A program made the translations under genes and the position numbers. DNA of 64,000 bases from a virus. The stretch is taken from positions 1 through 64,000 of the IMG/VR virus record IMGVR_UViG_3300021356_000017. One strand, given 5' to 3'. Each line of letters opens with the position of its first letter. The stretch's first letter is position 1. This document shows, in pieces, positions 52,886 to 62,193 of this stretch. The notes under the pieces were generated by a model. The model saw only the letters and a list, made by a program, of their open reading frames with translations, did not search any database and was not told the DNA's origin.

Positions 52886-53401
52886 GGTATTATCCTCCTT
52901 TAAGATGGTAAACTGTGCTTCCGGGTTGATACCCTTTTCGCATATAGTTATCTCATGCAACTCCATTTTTGAAATCTCTTGGTAGTCGCCTTTTTCCATA
53001 TCGGACTTGCGAACTCTCTTGAAGGCTTGACCTCCAATAGAGAATCCACGAAGGTTGCCCTTACGGATTTCGGCGGCTACTTCACGAGCCTTCTCAATAT
53101 CGTTGCGGAGTTTAACTACGACAAACATACCTGCGTCATCACATTCGGATTTCCACATTCTTCCGTTGGAGTCTATGTAACTATCAATTACTTCTCCAAC
53201 TTGTATGTTTGAGTGTGCAAGTTGAACATTTCTATACTTCTCGCTCTTCATGAAGCCATCAAAGGCATCTTTCAAAGCACCACGAGTAATCAAGTCGCCT
53301 TGCTTGTCTACTAACTCTACTGACGCATAGCCAGCAACAACCAAATCTGTACTGCTCTTAACGAGAGCAATACCGGATTCGGGGTTTCTTAGTGTTAGCA
53401 T
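52025..53401 (-). CDS. capsid maturation protease fused to scaffold
   Basis: The N-terminal 170 residues are a HK97/XkdF-type serine protease: VAGYASVELVDKQGDLI, the catalytic His63 in QLAHSN, and Ser121 in RGFSIGGQA, followed by MELHEITICEKGINPEAQF. The rest is a long charged coiled coil and a small C-terminal helix that probably binds the capsid protein. The full protein is 458 residues. It would digest scaffold and capsid arms after shell assembly. A TATA-like box 24 bases before the ATG may give it its own promoter. Confidence 0.85.
   Translation of the reverse strand: MLTLRNPESGIALVKSSTDLVVAGYASVELVDKQGDLITRGALKDAFDGFMKSEKYRNVQLAHSNIQVGEVIDSYIDSNGRMWKSECDDAGMFVVVKLRNDIEKAREVAAEIRKGNLRGFSIGGQAFKRVRKSDMEKGDYQEISKMELHEITICEKGINPEAQFTILKEDNTMTETTEIGDLMNRLEARLDAMEKGELPPALREHMEGKKESKADKTEEPKEEKEEEESDEKMYAKGEEYSDVISSEYLNWMEDTLKSAGVDVAGVRTHFDNLEKAQLGGFDNPDAVDGADYFAGQVRGRGQDKGSPSTGAISAISASGGKTPAGAMGPAEVSKGYLNSENVSDADIEAAYEVYKQAAKEQHFRNDLEKSFANRFNNELEVAKAEAEKSAFDARAPLADIVKSIEALSERIDNMGAVSGTPIAKSASASNIEIPSTQDMANMGWDEVHALANRTLRGE
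52894..52898 (-). promoter_or_regulatory. internal ribosome-binding site for the nested scaffold
   Basis: GGAGG on the minus strand, in the context AAAGGAGGATAATACC, is followed after eight bases by ATG 52885. It lies inside the protease coding frame, where codons for Lys-Glu-Asp are not forced to spell it. This supports selection for initiation. Confidence 0.6.
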
Positions 53402-53425
53402 TAACCTGTGCTAGATTACTCATGG

Positions 53426-53434
53426 TATATTAAA
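53426..53434 (-). promoter_or_regulatory. TATA-like box before the protease/capsid genes
   Basis: On the minus strand the 45-base gap reads CTCTTTAATATACC; TTTAATATA fits an archaeal TATA box. It ends 24 bases before ATG 53401, similar to the spacing of the two early promoter copies (26 and 27 bases). It is the only gap of this size between the portal-side genes and the capsid genes, so an extra late promoter boosting protease, scaffold and capsid is plausible. Confidence 0.5.
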
Positions 53435-53446
53435 GAGGTAGTTAAT

Positions 53447-56400
53447 TCACGATAAAATAGGTTGGTCGTTTTCGTAGTCCAAATTTACCTCTCCACCCTC
53501 TCTATCACTTATTTTTAGGTGATTTAATCTTTCTTTACGGTTATTTTTTTCTTCATCATCCGATTCTTCCCTTTCACCATCAAAGTCCGGTAAGGTGGCA
53601 TCATCTCTCAACTTTGTAGGTCCACGAGGCGATTCATCGGGTGTTACCATGTCTATACCTAAGCCTTTTGGACCAGTCCATGTCATTCTTTCTTTGGATA
53701 TGGTATCCAGTGTGCGAATCATCAACTCCAATGCTTTCTTCTTCATGTTTGGTTTGAGTAGCCTATTCTCATCATCTTCTTCTATGATACCAGCACTACC
53801 CTCTTCCATTTGCTCTTCTGTCGGTTTCTTTGGCATATCCATCTCAGCCTTCTGCAAATATCCCTCTATCATTAATGGCGCAAGCGGCGACCAGTATGGT
53901 TGAAGGCTCTCAGCCAATATCACAGGATAGTCTGCTTTCTTTAAAGAACCAACAGCACTTGTAGGAGAATGTATCATCCAGCAATCATTGAACTTCTCAT
54001 ACTCATAACTGACTACATCTAAATCTTTCATGATTATTTGAATATGAGAATCGTTTACTTCTATGTCATGTGGTAGCAATACAGGTGCAAAGGACTTAGT
54101 GAGTAAGTCAAGAGATTCTGTGCTTGCCGCACCTTCTCCTTCTCCTTCGCCTTCTATCTCTTTGAATTGTACATTGTAAACAGGTCTTTCCTTTCTGTTC
54201 TTCTTAGTTACACCAGTAATAGATGCTCTAACAATGTCACCTATCTTGAATGCTCTTTGTTGGTTGTGTGCAGTTCCTACATCCATGTAGTGACTACCCT
54301 TGATTTCGATTACACGATTACCTAATCCACTGTCATCTAACAATGGTCCTGCGCCTAGTTGGTATGTGTAAGGTCCTTTCCCTCTCCTATCTAGTACAAT
54401 GAAGTTGAAATCTCTAGCCTCTCTTAGTAGCACCCACTTAGGATGTCTTCGCTCGCCCTTCATGTATGTAGACTTGTTATCTCTTAGTAGGATGTTGTCG
54501 TGGTCTTCTTTTAGAGATTTGATGGCATCTTCTAATCCCTCATTGTCTGTCATTCTAGTATCGTGTGGACCCGGTACAATCACATTCTCTTGACTATCAA
54601 ATTGTGAGCGTAAAATCTTCATTCTTTCATGCATGTGCATGTCGGATATATTGTTATCATCATAATTGATGATGTCTATAATATTCAATTCTTCTTCACC
54701 AAGTATAGCATCTAATGTGTAGTTTTTGTCATTTAGTTTTTCTACGGCTTCTTTAGTTGCTTTCTTCAAGCCTTTCTTTTTACCGTTTTCATCGTAAGCA
54801 GTAATCTCTTCACCGTTCTTTACAAGTACAATTCTTTTTCCATCATACCATTTACTAACTACCCAAGAGCCACTGAATCCTCTCAAATGTTCTAAGTCAT
54901 TCATGTCAAAGATTCTGTGCATTGGTCTTACAGGTGGTGTCCATGAAGCCTCATCGGATTTTGTTAGTAGAATATCGGGGTCAAGGAGTGATGTAATCAA
55001 TTCTGTCATTTCACTCATAGCGATAGAAGAAGGATTATCGCTCATCATTGAATAATTTTCATAGTTCATGCTTTGATGTGCATTGTACAGATAAGCAGGT
55101 GGAGGTGCATTACTCCATACTTGTTGTCTTACATCTTGTCCGTGTACCATATCGGTTAACTCATGAGGTACACTGTGATATAGACCATCGCCTACATTTG
55201 TACCAGCGATAATCTGTCCATCAGCAGTGAACTCACATCCGACAGTAGGACTCAATTCGTATGCTTTGTGATGCCCACCAGCGTCAAATGTGTCCATCAA
55301 AGAACCATGAGCAGGGTTAGGCGCACCTACTGGAAGATTATCTATTAAACCAGCAGTTTGCACAACACTTCTTTCGGGTGTGAAAATACCTTCTTCATCA
55401 TCTAAAACGGTTGGATTGAAGTGAACTATCGTGTCTAAATGATTCTTAGTCTGTGCAGATGTCTTACCTTTACCCTTCTGTTTGAAATCTCTCATACCGT
55501 GAATATCATTTCTAATCGCACCTACACCAGCGGCTAACATATCGTGTCCAAACTGTTGTTGATTCAACAATAAATTCAATCTACTAGGTAACTGATGAGA
55601 GTAATGCTTCTTCCAATCTCCTTCACTCAGTTTAGGTTGTAGAGCATCCATCGCACTGTGATAATCTTCTTCGTGAAGTAATCTATTAAATAATTCATCG
55701 TTATTTAAATCTCCAAGTTCTCGGACTTGTAACTCTTCATTTTGTAAAAGATGTTCAGTACTTGCACCTTTTATGTCTTTGAATGCACCGTTCTTGAGTA
55801 GATTACCAATTGTAGAAACCATCAGTGGTGTATTGAATTTATTACTTTCATTGATTAATTCTCTAGCGTGTTCATTCGCTTTAGTAGAAGGTTTGATACC
55901 TAGCGTATCAAGAACTTGAGATACGCTCATGTTACCATCTATCACAGTACCATCTTTGTTTAGATGCTGTGCAAGATTTGTGTGGAATGAGGACTTGCCT
56001 TTATTCTCTCTAATCTGTGTACCAATACCATAATTCTTGACTGTTAAACCGTGTACCCTATGAGGTACAGACGAGATATATCTTTGAGCATCTCTAAACG
56101 CTCTTGCATTGTTGGCAATAAATGTAGCAGGATTACTGGTATCGAAAGCATTAGGGTCAGCCTCTAACATTGCTGGTACTATTTTATCACGAGCAACCTC
56201 GGCTACTAATTTTCTGTGACTAGACGCAATATCATTGAGATATTTTGCATTTATTTCCCAATGACTTGAAGGTTTACCCATTACTTTCGTCATGCTTCGT
56301 TGTTGAACTTGTTGTAACTGTTGTGACTTTTCTGCTAATTGTTCTCTCAGCATCTCAACAGTAGTTGGGTCTTCTGCACCTGCTAATTGTTTATTGATTT

Positions 56401-59143
56401 TTTCAATCTCATCATTGAGTTGAGTCTCTTGCTCAAACATAGGTAAAGCCCCACCGAATCCTAGCATGTGTGATATAGAATCAAGTCTAGTAGGATTTTT
56501 CGCATCGCCTCTTTCTTTCATAGTGTTAGCAAGTCCATCAATTGCAGAATAAACCGAGTCAATAGGTAACTTATCACTTACAGAATATCCTAAAGAATTT
56601 TTCAATTCTAACAACTTGTCATCATCTTCTAAGAAATTCAAAATTTTACTAGGATTATTCGTATTCTCTATTTTAGCAATTGCATTAATTATCCTAAGTG
56701 CTGAATTCAATGTCTTGTCATTCATGAACTGATTCTTTAGATTTTGGAAACTGGGTAGTTTAACTCCCCATCCCATATAATCAGTAAAATCATCTCTAGT
56801 GATACCGCCCGATACAGCCTCATCGCCTCTCATCAAATCTTTGTAAGACATTATTGATTTTTCAGCAGGTGTGTGAGGATGCTTCATTTGCCCTCCTAAA
56901 GTTTCTATGAAGTGTGATAACTGTGCATTTTCAAGTAATCTACTATCGCTCGTAGAAGCACCATACATCATCTCAGGTTTTGCTACCATAGTAGGTATAA
57001 TAGAAACTGGGAACTTAGAAGGCTCTCTATGATTACCCAGTTCTTTTCTTTGCATAGAATTCATGTTTCTAAGTGCATATTCATACTGAGGTGAAAGACT
57101 AGACTTATGTTCAGTGTAATTGTTCTTGTCAGTAATACCTTCTCTTGTACCAACAACCCTAGAAGTATTGAAAGGTGATAACATATTTTGTAGCAAATCT
57201 TGATTGTAGTTATATTTGAACTTACCTCCTACTATTTTAGACATACCAGCCTTAGTGGGCGTAGATATTAGTTCATATTTACCTATGGGTGAAGTTCGCT
57301 CAGGCATAAAGTGATTGATTAACGATGTCATATTCTCTCTAGGTTGAATATAATTTTCACTTTCACCTCTAATATCGAACAAAAACGAGTCACCATTTTC
57401 ATCTTGAGTATTAGCATGTACTGATTCAAGGTATGTAGGTAGTGAAATTCCCGCACCTCCCTTGACTTGGAAAGGTGAAGACCAAAATGCGCCCGGTCCA
57501 AAAGTAAAATCACCGTATTCATCTTCTCTCCAATAGGGTGCTTTTTCTTCATCGGGATGTGGTCCATATACAGATGTGAAAAATCCTCTATGTTTTCTCA
57601 CATCTTTTATTTTAGACTTCAAAGAACCGCCATCTTTTGCCATTTGGTAGATAGTATCTAAGTCTTCTAATGGAATAACAGGTTCTTCTAAATTACCGTA
57701 CAAAGGATGGTCTTGCATTAATTCTCTAGTGTTAGGGTCATATCCTCCTAAGTGTAGTAAGTCTTCAAATGACATTCTTATTTTCTGTTGACTTCTTGGC
57801 GTGTTCTTTTTGAAATGTCTTGCAGTAGCATCTTGTAGTTCTTCCCACTCTAGTTCTGCCATTGGTTTATTCTTATGTAAATCCAATTTAGGCATATGTG
57901 TAAGTGTTTTTCTACCATCTACTTCGTACATCTCATGCAACTTGTCAAGAACAATCTCGGACATGCTCGCACCGCCCATATGTACAAGCGGTACATGTGA
58001 TAGCGTACCCAAAGATTGTCTTAGGAAGATACCTTCTCCTTGATTGTAATCTGTTTCGTTATTTTCTTGATACATGTGTGCATTTCTACCCTTGTGAGTA
58101 TTTGGTCTAATAGCCCAATTCATTTCGGGTGTCATACGCATTAATGCATTGTAGGTGAGTCTAGTCGTTGGAATTGATTCACCATTAGGTAATTTAATTC
58201 TCTTGTATTTATCCACACCTACATCATCAAGATGTTCTAAAACGGCATTTCTTTCTTCGGGGTTTAACCATTCTAAACCTAACATGTACCCCATGTGTCC
58301 AAGAGCAGTAGGAAGACCGCTGTAAGGGTCTATATCTTCCGAAATCCAGTCTTTTGCTCTATCATCAAAATGCCTTTCACGCATAATTTTCTCAATGTCG
58401 TCAGGTTTGTATCCTTCCTTCACTAAATCTTCTTCTTGGAAAGAATTTTCTTTTAGCCATCTAGCATAATCTCTCTCGTACATGTCATCTTGATGAGTCA
58501 CTGTGCTACCGTTTATGTGTATATTACCCATCAATGGTATATTCTTTTTATCAAAGAAACCAGCGGTATAACCTGCTTTGATAGGATGGTCGTGTGGAAG
58601 ATGGGAAAAGAAATCCTTCTCCATTTCTTTTTCTTCTTTTATTTTACCACCAAGAGAATGACTTCGTAACATCTCTACAAAGTGAGGCATACCAGTTACG
58701 GCATGTGTTCTCAATAATGGGTGATTCGCTTCATGGAAGGGAAAATGTTGTGTTTGGTGAGAGTGTTGCATGGATTTAGGAAAATAAGAAGGCCATGTAG
58801 ACATCCTATGTTTAGGGTCATCGGGTGATGCTAAACCATCTTTCCATACATGGTTAGTAGGTTCACCGTGAGTATGATGTGTGGCTAGGAGTAAGCCTTC
58901 ACCCTCAGTTTTGTCATAATCCATGTCAACGAATGTCTCATCATCCTCTTCTTTGATGATGCTATCTGCCTGTCTTTTTAGCGTTAAATAAAATCCATCG
59001 GTAGGCGATTTTTTCATATTCTCAAATGCGAGAATGTATTCTGCCGCTGATGTTCTTAGTTCAAAACCGTCTGTCAATGACTTGAGTAGTTCATTGGTGC
59101 AATGAATTAAGTGTTCTTGTGACAGACACATCACCGCCTTCAT
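53447..59143 (-). CDS. 1,898-aa head-module protein with degenerate DNA-ligase-like domain
   Basis: The N-terminal 150 residues are histidine-rich, and a long mixed region has several coiled-coil stretches (EMLREQLAEKSQQLQQVQQ). Residues about 1405-1660 resemble the nucleotidyltransferase and OB domains of ATP-dependent DNA ligase. SKWYDGKR stands at motif I, LDAILGEEELNIIDII at motif III, and the HMHERMKILR block follows. Next come NILLRDNKSTYMKGERR at motif IV and WVLLRE at motif V. At motif I the residue that should be the active Lys is Trp1432, with Lys1431 just before it. The place between portal and protease is that of MuF-type internal head proteins. It may be packaged and injected; function unknown. 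Confidence 0.8.
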   Translation of the reverse strand: MKAVMCLSQEHLIHCTNELLKSLTDGFELRTSAAEYILAFENMKKSPTDGFYLTLKRQADSIIKEEDDETFVDMDYDKTEGEGLLLATHHTHGEPTNHVWKDGLASPDDPKHRMSTWPSYFPKSMQHSHQTQHFPFHEANHPLLRTHAVTGMPHFVEMLRSHSLGGKIKEEKEMEKDFFSHLPHDHPIKAGYTAGFFDKKNIPLMGNIHINGSTVTHQDDMYERDYARWLKENSFQEEDLVKEGYKPDDIEKIMRERHFDDRAKDWISEDIDPYSGLPTALGHMGYMLGLEWLNPEERNAVLEHLDDVGVDKYKRIKLPNGESIPTTRLTYNALMRMTPEMNWAIRPNTHKGRNAHMYQENNETDYNQGEGIFLRQSLGTLSHVPLVHMGGASMSEIVLDKLHEMYEVDGRKTLTHMPKLDLHKNKPMAELEWEELQDATARHFKKNTPRSQQKIRMSFEDLLHLGGYDPNTRELMQDHPLYGNLEEPVIPLEDLDTIYQMAKDGGSLKSKIKDVRKHRGFFTSVYGPHPDEEKAPYWREDEYGDFTFGPGAFWSSPFQVKGGAGISLPTYLESVHANTQDENGDSFLFDIRGESENYIQPRENMTSLINHFMPERTSPIGKYELISTPTKAGMSKIVGGKFKYNYNQDLLQNMLSPFNTSRVVGTREGITDKNNYTEHKSSLSPQYEYALRNMNSMQRKELGNHREPSKFPVSIIPTMVAKPEMMYGASTSDSRLLENAQLSHFIETLGGQMKHPHTPAEKSIMSYKDLMRGDEAVSGGITRDDFTDYMGWGVKLPSFQNLKNQFMNDKTLNSALRIINAIAKIENTNNPSKILNFLEDDDKLLELKNSLGYSVSDKLPIDSVYSAIDGLANTMKERGDAKNPTRLDSISHMLGFGGALPMFEQETQLNDEIEKINKQLAGAEDPTTVEMLREQLAEKSQQLQQVQQRSMTKVMGKPSSHWEINAKYLNDIASSHRKLVAEVARDKIVPAMLEADPNAFDTSNPATFIANNARAFRDAQRYISSVPHRVHGLTVKNYGIGTQIRENKGKSSFHTNLAQHLNKDGTVIDGNMSVSQVLDTLGIKPSTKANEHARELINESNKFNTPLMVSTIGNLLKNGAFKDIKGASTEHLLQNEELQVRELGDLNNDELFNRLLHEEDYHSAMDALQPKLSEGDWKKHYSHQLPSRLNLLLNQQQFGHDMLAAGVGAIRNDIHGMRDFKQKGKGKTSAQTKNHLDTIVHFNPTVLDDEEGIFTPERSVVQTAGLIDNLPVGAPNPAHGSLMDTFDAGGHHKAYELSPTVGCEFTADGQIIAGTNVGDGLYHSVPHELTDMVHGQDVRQQVWSNAPPPAYLYNAHQSMNYENYSMMSDNPSSIAMSEMTELITSLLDPDILLTKSDEASWTPPVRPMHRIFDMNDLEHLRGFSGSWVVSKWYDGKRIVLVKNGEEITAYDENGKKKGLKKATKEAVEKLNDKNYTLDAILGEEELNIIDIINYDDNNISDMHMHERMKILRSQFDSQENVIVPGPHDTRMTDNEGLEDAIKSLKEDHDNILLRDNKSTYMKGERRHPKWVLLREARDFNFIVLDRRGKGPYTYQLGAGPLLDDSGLGNRVIEIKGSHYMDVGTAHNQQRAFKIGDIVRASITGVTKKNRKERPVYNVQFKEIEGEGEGEGAASTESLDLLTKSFAPVLLPHDIEVNDSHIQIIMKDLDVVSYEYEKFNDCWMIHSPTSAVGSLKKADYPVILAESLQPYWSPLAPLMIEGYLQKAEMDMPKKPTEEQMEEGSAGIIEEDDENRLLKPNMKKKALELMIRTLDTISKERMTWTGPKGLGIDMVTPDESPRGPTKLRDDATLPDFDGEREESDDEEKNNRKERLNHLKISDREGGEVNLDYENDQPILS

Positions 59144-59709
59144 TGAAGCGGTCTAAACTGGGGGCAAGCCTTGATGTTTGTGCCAAGAGTTTCGGCTCTC
59201 ATACATCCGGTACTAGGCGTAGCACCACATTCACAAATAGTAGGTGGTCTAAACTTCTTCAACTCTTTTCCACCAGCCGCAATCTCTCTTTCTACACCGC
59301 CACCCTCATGTGGGTTTTGTGCAGATGCAAGAGCCTCCATGTTAGCACTTTCCTTGCCCTTCTTTGTTTTCTTAGCATCTTCTGTTTCGATAGTCTTTCC
59401 ATTTGTGGTAAAATAACCAGTCTTGGTTTGTCCACCGGATTCAGCCATGAAAGCAGGATTAACATTAGTTATTTTCTCAGCCTTGTATCCCGGCTCGGCT
59501 TTTTCCATTTTGCCTCCGCATCCCATCTTCATACAGCCGCCCTTGTCCATTTTATCACCACAGGAAGGGCATTTTTCATCACACTTACAATCATCGCCTT
59601 TACCCTCACATTCGGGGCAGTTCTTCTTGGCTTTTTCCAATTCGTCTATTCTTAGTGCTAGTTCACGAGCCTTTTTCAAATAAGTTGCTTCTTCAAATCT
59701 AGGTTTCAT
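59140..59709 (-). CDS. cysteine-rich multi-zinc protein, 189 aa
   Basis: Cysteine clusters CPECEGKGDDCKCDEKCPSC (residues 31-50), then CMKMGC, and a C-terminal CECGATPSTGC and ACPQF suggest two or more zinc sites; the first cluster resembles a DnaJ-type zinc ribbon. An N-terminal helix (KKARELALRIDELEKAKK) comes before it. The start is a GTGAAGCAATG region, and the stop overlaps the next gene by four bases. It lies in the head module; role unknown. Confidence 0.75.
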   Translation of the reverse strand: MKPRFEEATYLKKARELALRIDELEKAKKNCPECEGKGDDCKCDEKCPSCGDKMDKGGCMKMGCGGKMEKAEPGYKAEKITNVNPAFMAESGGQTKTGYFTTNGKTIETEDAKKTKKGKESANMEALASAQNPHEGGGVEREIAAGGKELKKFRPPTICECGATPSTGCMRAETLGTNIKACPQFRPLQ

Positions 59710-60056
59710 TGCTTCACCCCTGTTTCTTGTTCTTTGGCTGTTATAGCCATTTCATGAATATCTTCCCATGACATACTGTGGACTTGCTCATTAGATAAAG
59801 ATGAGAAATCATTTCTTGACTTTAGGATAGTATCATCAAGCCCTACATCACCTCTAAATGGGTCTACTGTCAAATCAGCAGTGAGTGGAGTAGAAACAGG
59901 AACAAGACCCATTTTCTTAATGAGAGATTTTGGGTTGTTTATCATTTGTTTCAATGCTTCATTTTCTGCTTTTAGAATGTTAAGTGTGTTATCCATAGAC
60001 TCCATTTTTGTGATAAGAACGCCGACTAAATCTGCCGCATTAGGTTCTTCACTCAT
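59706..60056 (-). CDS. coiled-coil head-module protein sharing a motif with the scaffold, 116 aa
   Basis: ATG 60056 lies seven bases behind GAGGTG and is preferred over the earlier in-frame start at 60095. A coiled coil (MESMDNTLNILKAENEALKQ) is followed by a linker. The C-terminal SMSWEDIHEMA resembles NMGWDEVHALA at the end of the protease/scaffold protein. The shared end suggests that both bind the same partner, perhaps the capsid or portal protein. Confidence 0.7.
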   Translation of the reverse strand: MSEEPNAADLVGVLITKMESMDNTLNILKAENEALKQMINNPKSLIKKMGLVPVSTPLTADLTVDPFRGDVGLDDTILKSRNDFSSLSNEQVHSMSWEDIHEMAITAKEQETGVKQ

Positions 60057-60066
60057 GTAGTCCACC

Positions 60067-60414
60067 TCAAACTCTTCTACCGTATGAACCAGCACTTCTC
60101 TTGTAGTTCTTTGCTAATCTGTTAGAAGACATGAATCCAAGTCTGTTACCGGATTCAATCTGCACATTGGAAGGTTCTTCAAACTTCATGACTGGTACAC
60201 CACCAGCGAATATGTCTCTTGGTCCAACTGGGGTAACTACATCGCTCTTTGCGATTTCGTTTTCCAAGTCACCAGCCAAAAAGTCGCTGAGTTTCTGTAC
60301 TTCTGTCAATTGTTGCTTTGCCATTTGTGCATCGCCGTCTTCTAGTGCAGTAAGGAAAGCCTTCTGTGCTAGTTCCATTTTTCTTGCCATTGGGTGCATT
60401 TTTAGTAAGTCCAT
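60067..60414 (-). CDS. helical head-module protein, 115 aa
   Basis: The N-terminal half is helical (ARKMELAQKAFLTALEDGD, then AKQQLTEVQKLSDFLAGDL). The C-terminal end is basic (RLAKNYKRSAGSYGRR). It follows the portal gene after a 45-base gap that shows no clear promoter. It may be a scaffold-like or portal-associated protein; no family is recognised. Confidence 0.7.
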   Translation of the reverse strand: MDLLKMHPMARKMELAQKAFLTALEDGDAQMAKQQLTEVQKLSDFLAGDLENEIAKSDVVTPVGPRDIFAGGVPVMKFEEPSNVQIESGNRLGFMSSNRLAKNYKRSAGSYGRRV

Positions 60415-60459
60415 ATCTATCCCTACTGCTTATCTCATACCGTATCCATTTAATAACAT

Positions 60460-62193
60460 TTATGCGCCTCTAATATTTCTCGATTGCATAATATTTTCTA
60501 AATTTCTTTCTTGAATGGATGGCTGTGGACCTCTTTGTTGTACACTAGTCACAGGCGCACCGCTACCGGGTGATGCTCTTCTTTGTGGTGCGGCAGGACC
60601 TCTATTTCGTATTCCCATGCCTTGACCTCCCGGTTGTGGTGGAGGCATGATTTGTTGCATCATCTGTGGAGGCATCTGTGGACCAGCCCCTTGCATTGGA
60701 GGCATCATACCCGGAGGCATACCCGGAGGCATACCCGGTGGAGGTGCGCCACCCGGAGGTGCGGCTTGTTGTGCTTGTGGTTCGGGCTTCCTGTAAACGA
60801 ATCTAATGTCTCTATCAGCGGTGTCCTCTACTAACTCCGGTTGGAATCCTAATTGTGCCATACGCTGTGCTACATTCAATTCTTGTTCATCACGCCTTAG
60901 TCTTGTAATTTCATCTTCTTCCTCGTTTGGATATAGAGTCAATTTCCAATCCTCAACATTCATCTGCCTTAGAAGTCTTGGGAATAGAACTTGAGTGTAG
61001 ACTTTTTGACCGAATTCTACTGCCCTGTTGGTAACAAGTATTTGCAGACCCTCATTGTTCAATCCGCCGGATTTACCATTGTCTACCATAAAGATACTAG
61101 ATACACCATAGAATGCCGCCATACGGTTTCGTATTTCATCTCTTACAGCAATATACTGCATTTCTTCAAGCGTATCCATGAACTTGACCCAATTAACGCC
61201 ACCACGACCAGTACTGGATTCAATACCAACCTTTGGAACATAGTGAGGGTCACGCTCCATCTTTTCGTCAACTGCCTTCCAAAATGATTTCATTGATTCT
61301 AGGTTATCGGTAGTTACTGAAACAATACCTTTCGGCATTCTTCTCTTTTGATATGCGGTGTAAATGTAATTATCCATCGCAGTTAGAGTCATGGCTTGTC
61401 TCCACATCGTATTGACTGGGCTTCTACCGTACAACTTAGACGGTTTGTATTTACTGACATGTATGACTTCACCCTCTACGAAATATTGTGTCTTACCACT
61501 ACCGGCCATGTTAGCATAGTGTACATCGTGTAATTCAGCACCACATATTTCACAAGTCTTGTCTTCTGCGTGTGTCTTCACTTGGTCACGGTGTATCAAA
61601 CATGTACGATACCTTCCACCTCTTACACCACGCTTGTCAGCGATGATACGCATGAATATTGGGTCGCCTCTCATAATTTCTTTGACTCTAAAGAAAGCAA
61701 CTTCTTTGGTTTCGGGGTCAATAAAATACTCTTTTACTAGAATCAAAAATGCATCGTCTACAATATTCAAATCGGATTCAATCTCATTTAGCACACTGAT
61801 GAAAGACTGTTCCATGCTGTTTTCTTGTTTCAATAACCACTTAGGATATGTAAGTTCATCAATGTCGGGCTTTCTCACTGGACCTCCACATTCTTTACAT
61901 TCGTCTACTTCGCTTTGATATTCTTCATCGCACTGTGTACACTTTACTGCGAATTTCTTTTCCCAGTGGTATCCTCTACGAAACATTTCTTGTCTTAGTT
62001 TAGCAAGAATAGTTCTCAAAATCAAAGACTCATTACTGACCGCAAAAAGAGCAGGGATGGTGATACCTTGAGCCATTACTGGTTCTTGAATACCACTAGT
62101 CCACAACGGCATGGTTGGTGTAGGAGTATCTTTTCTCCTAAACGGTCTACTTAAGGTAGACAAAAAACGGTTAATTCTACTTTCTTCTGCCAT
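60460..62193 (-). CDS. portal protein with zinc-ribbon insertions
   Basis: This dodecameric ring would be the DNA gate of the head. The part about residues 230-420 (LYGRSPVNTMWRQAMTLTAM, then MAAFYGVSSIFMVDNGKSGG and NRAVEFGQKVYTQVLFPRLL) is the portal core with its long helix. Two cysteine sets (CTQC, CKEC near 86-103; CLIH...CEIC later) look like inserted zinc ribbons. The last 130 residues are Pro, Met and Gly rich (PPGMPPGMPPGMMPP). ATG 62193 has a better-spaced GAGGG than the GTG one codon earlier. Confidence 0.9.
   Translation of the reverse strand: MAEESRINRFLSTLSRPFRRKDTPTPTMPLWTSGIQEPVMAQGITIPALFAVSNESLILRTILAKLRQEMFRRGYHWEKKFAVKCTQCDEEYQSEVDECKECGGPVRKPDIDELTYPKWLLKQENSMEQSFISVLNEIESDLNIVDDAFLILVKEYFIDPETKEVAFFRVKEIMRGDPIFMRIIADKRGVRGGRYRTCLIHRDQVKTHAEDKTCEICGAELHDVHYANMAGSGKTQYFVEGEVIHVSKYKPSKLYGRSPVNTMWRQAMTLTAMDNYIYTAYQKRRMPKGIVSVTTDNLESMKSFWKAVDEKMERDPHYVPKVGIESSTGRGGVNWVKFMDTLEEMQYIAVRDEIRNRMAAFYGVSSIFMVDNGKSGGLNNEGLQILVTNRAVEFGQKVYTQVLFPRLLRQMNVEDWKLTLYPNEEEDEITRLRRDEQELNVAQRMAQLGFQPELVEDTADRDIRFVYRKPEPQAQQAAPPGGAPPPGMPPGMPPGMMPPMQGAGPQMPPQMMQQIMPPPQPGGQGMGIRNRGPAAPQRRASPGSGAPVTSVQQRGPQPSIQERNLENIMQSRNIRGA

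Noticed and set aside
60415-60459. AT-rich gap with TTATTAAAT on the minus strand as a further promoter
   Set aside because: The match to a TATA box is weak and the distance to the start is longer than in the other three cases.
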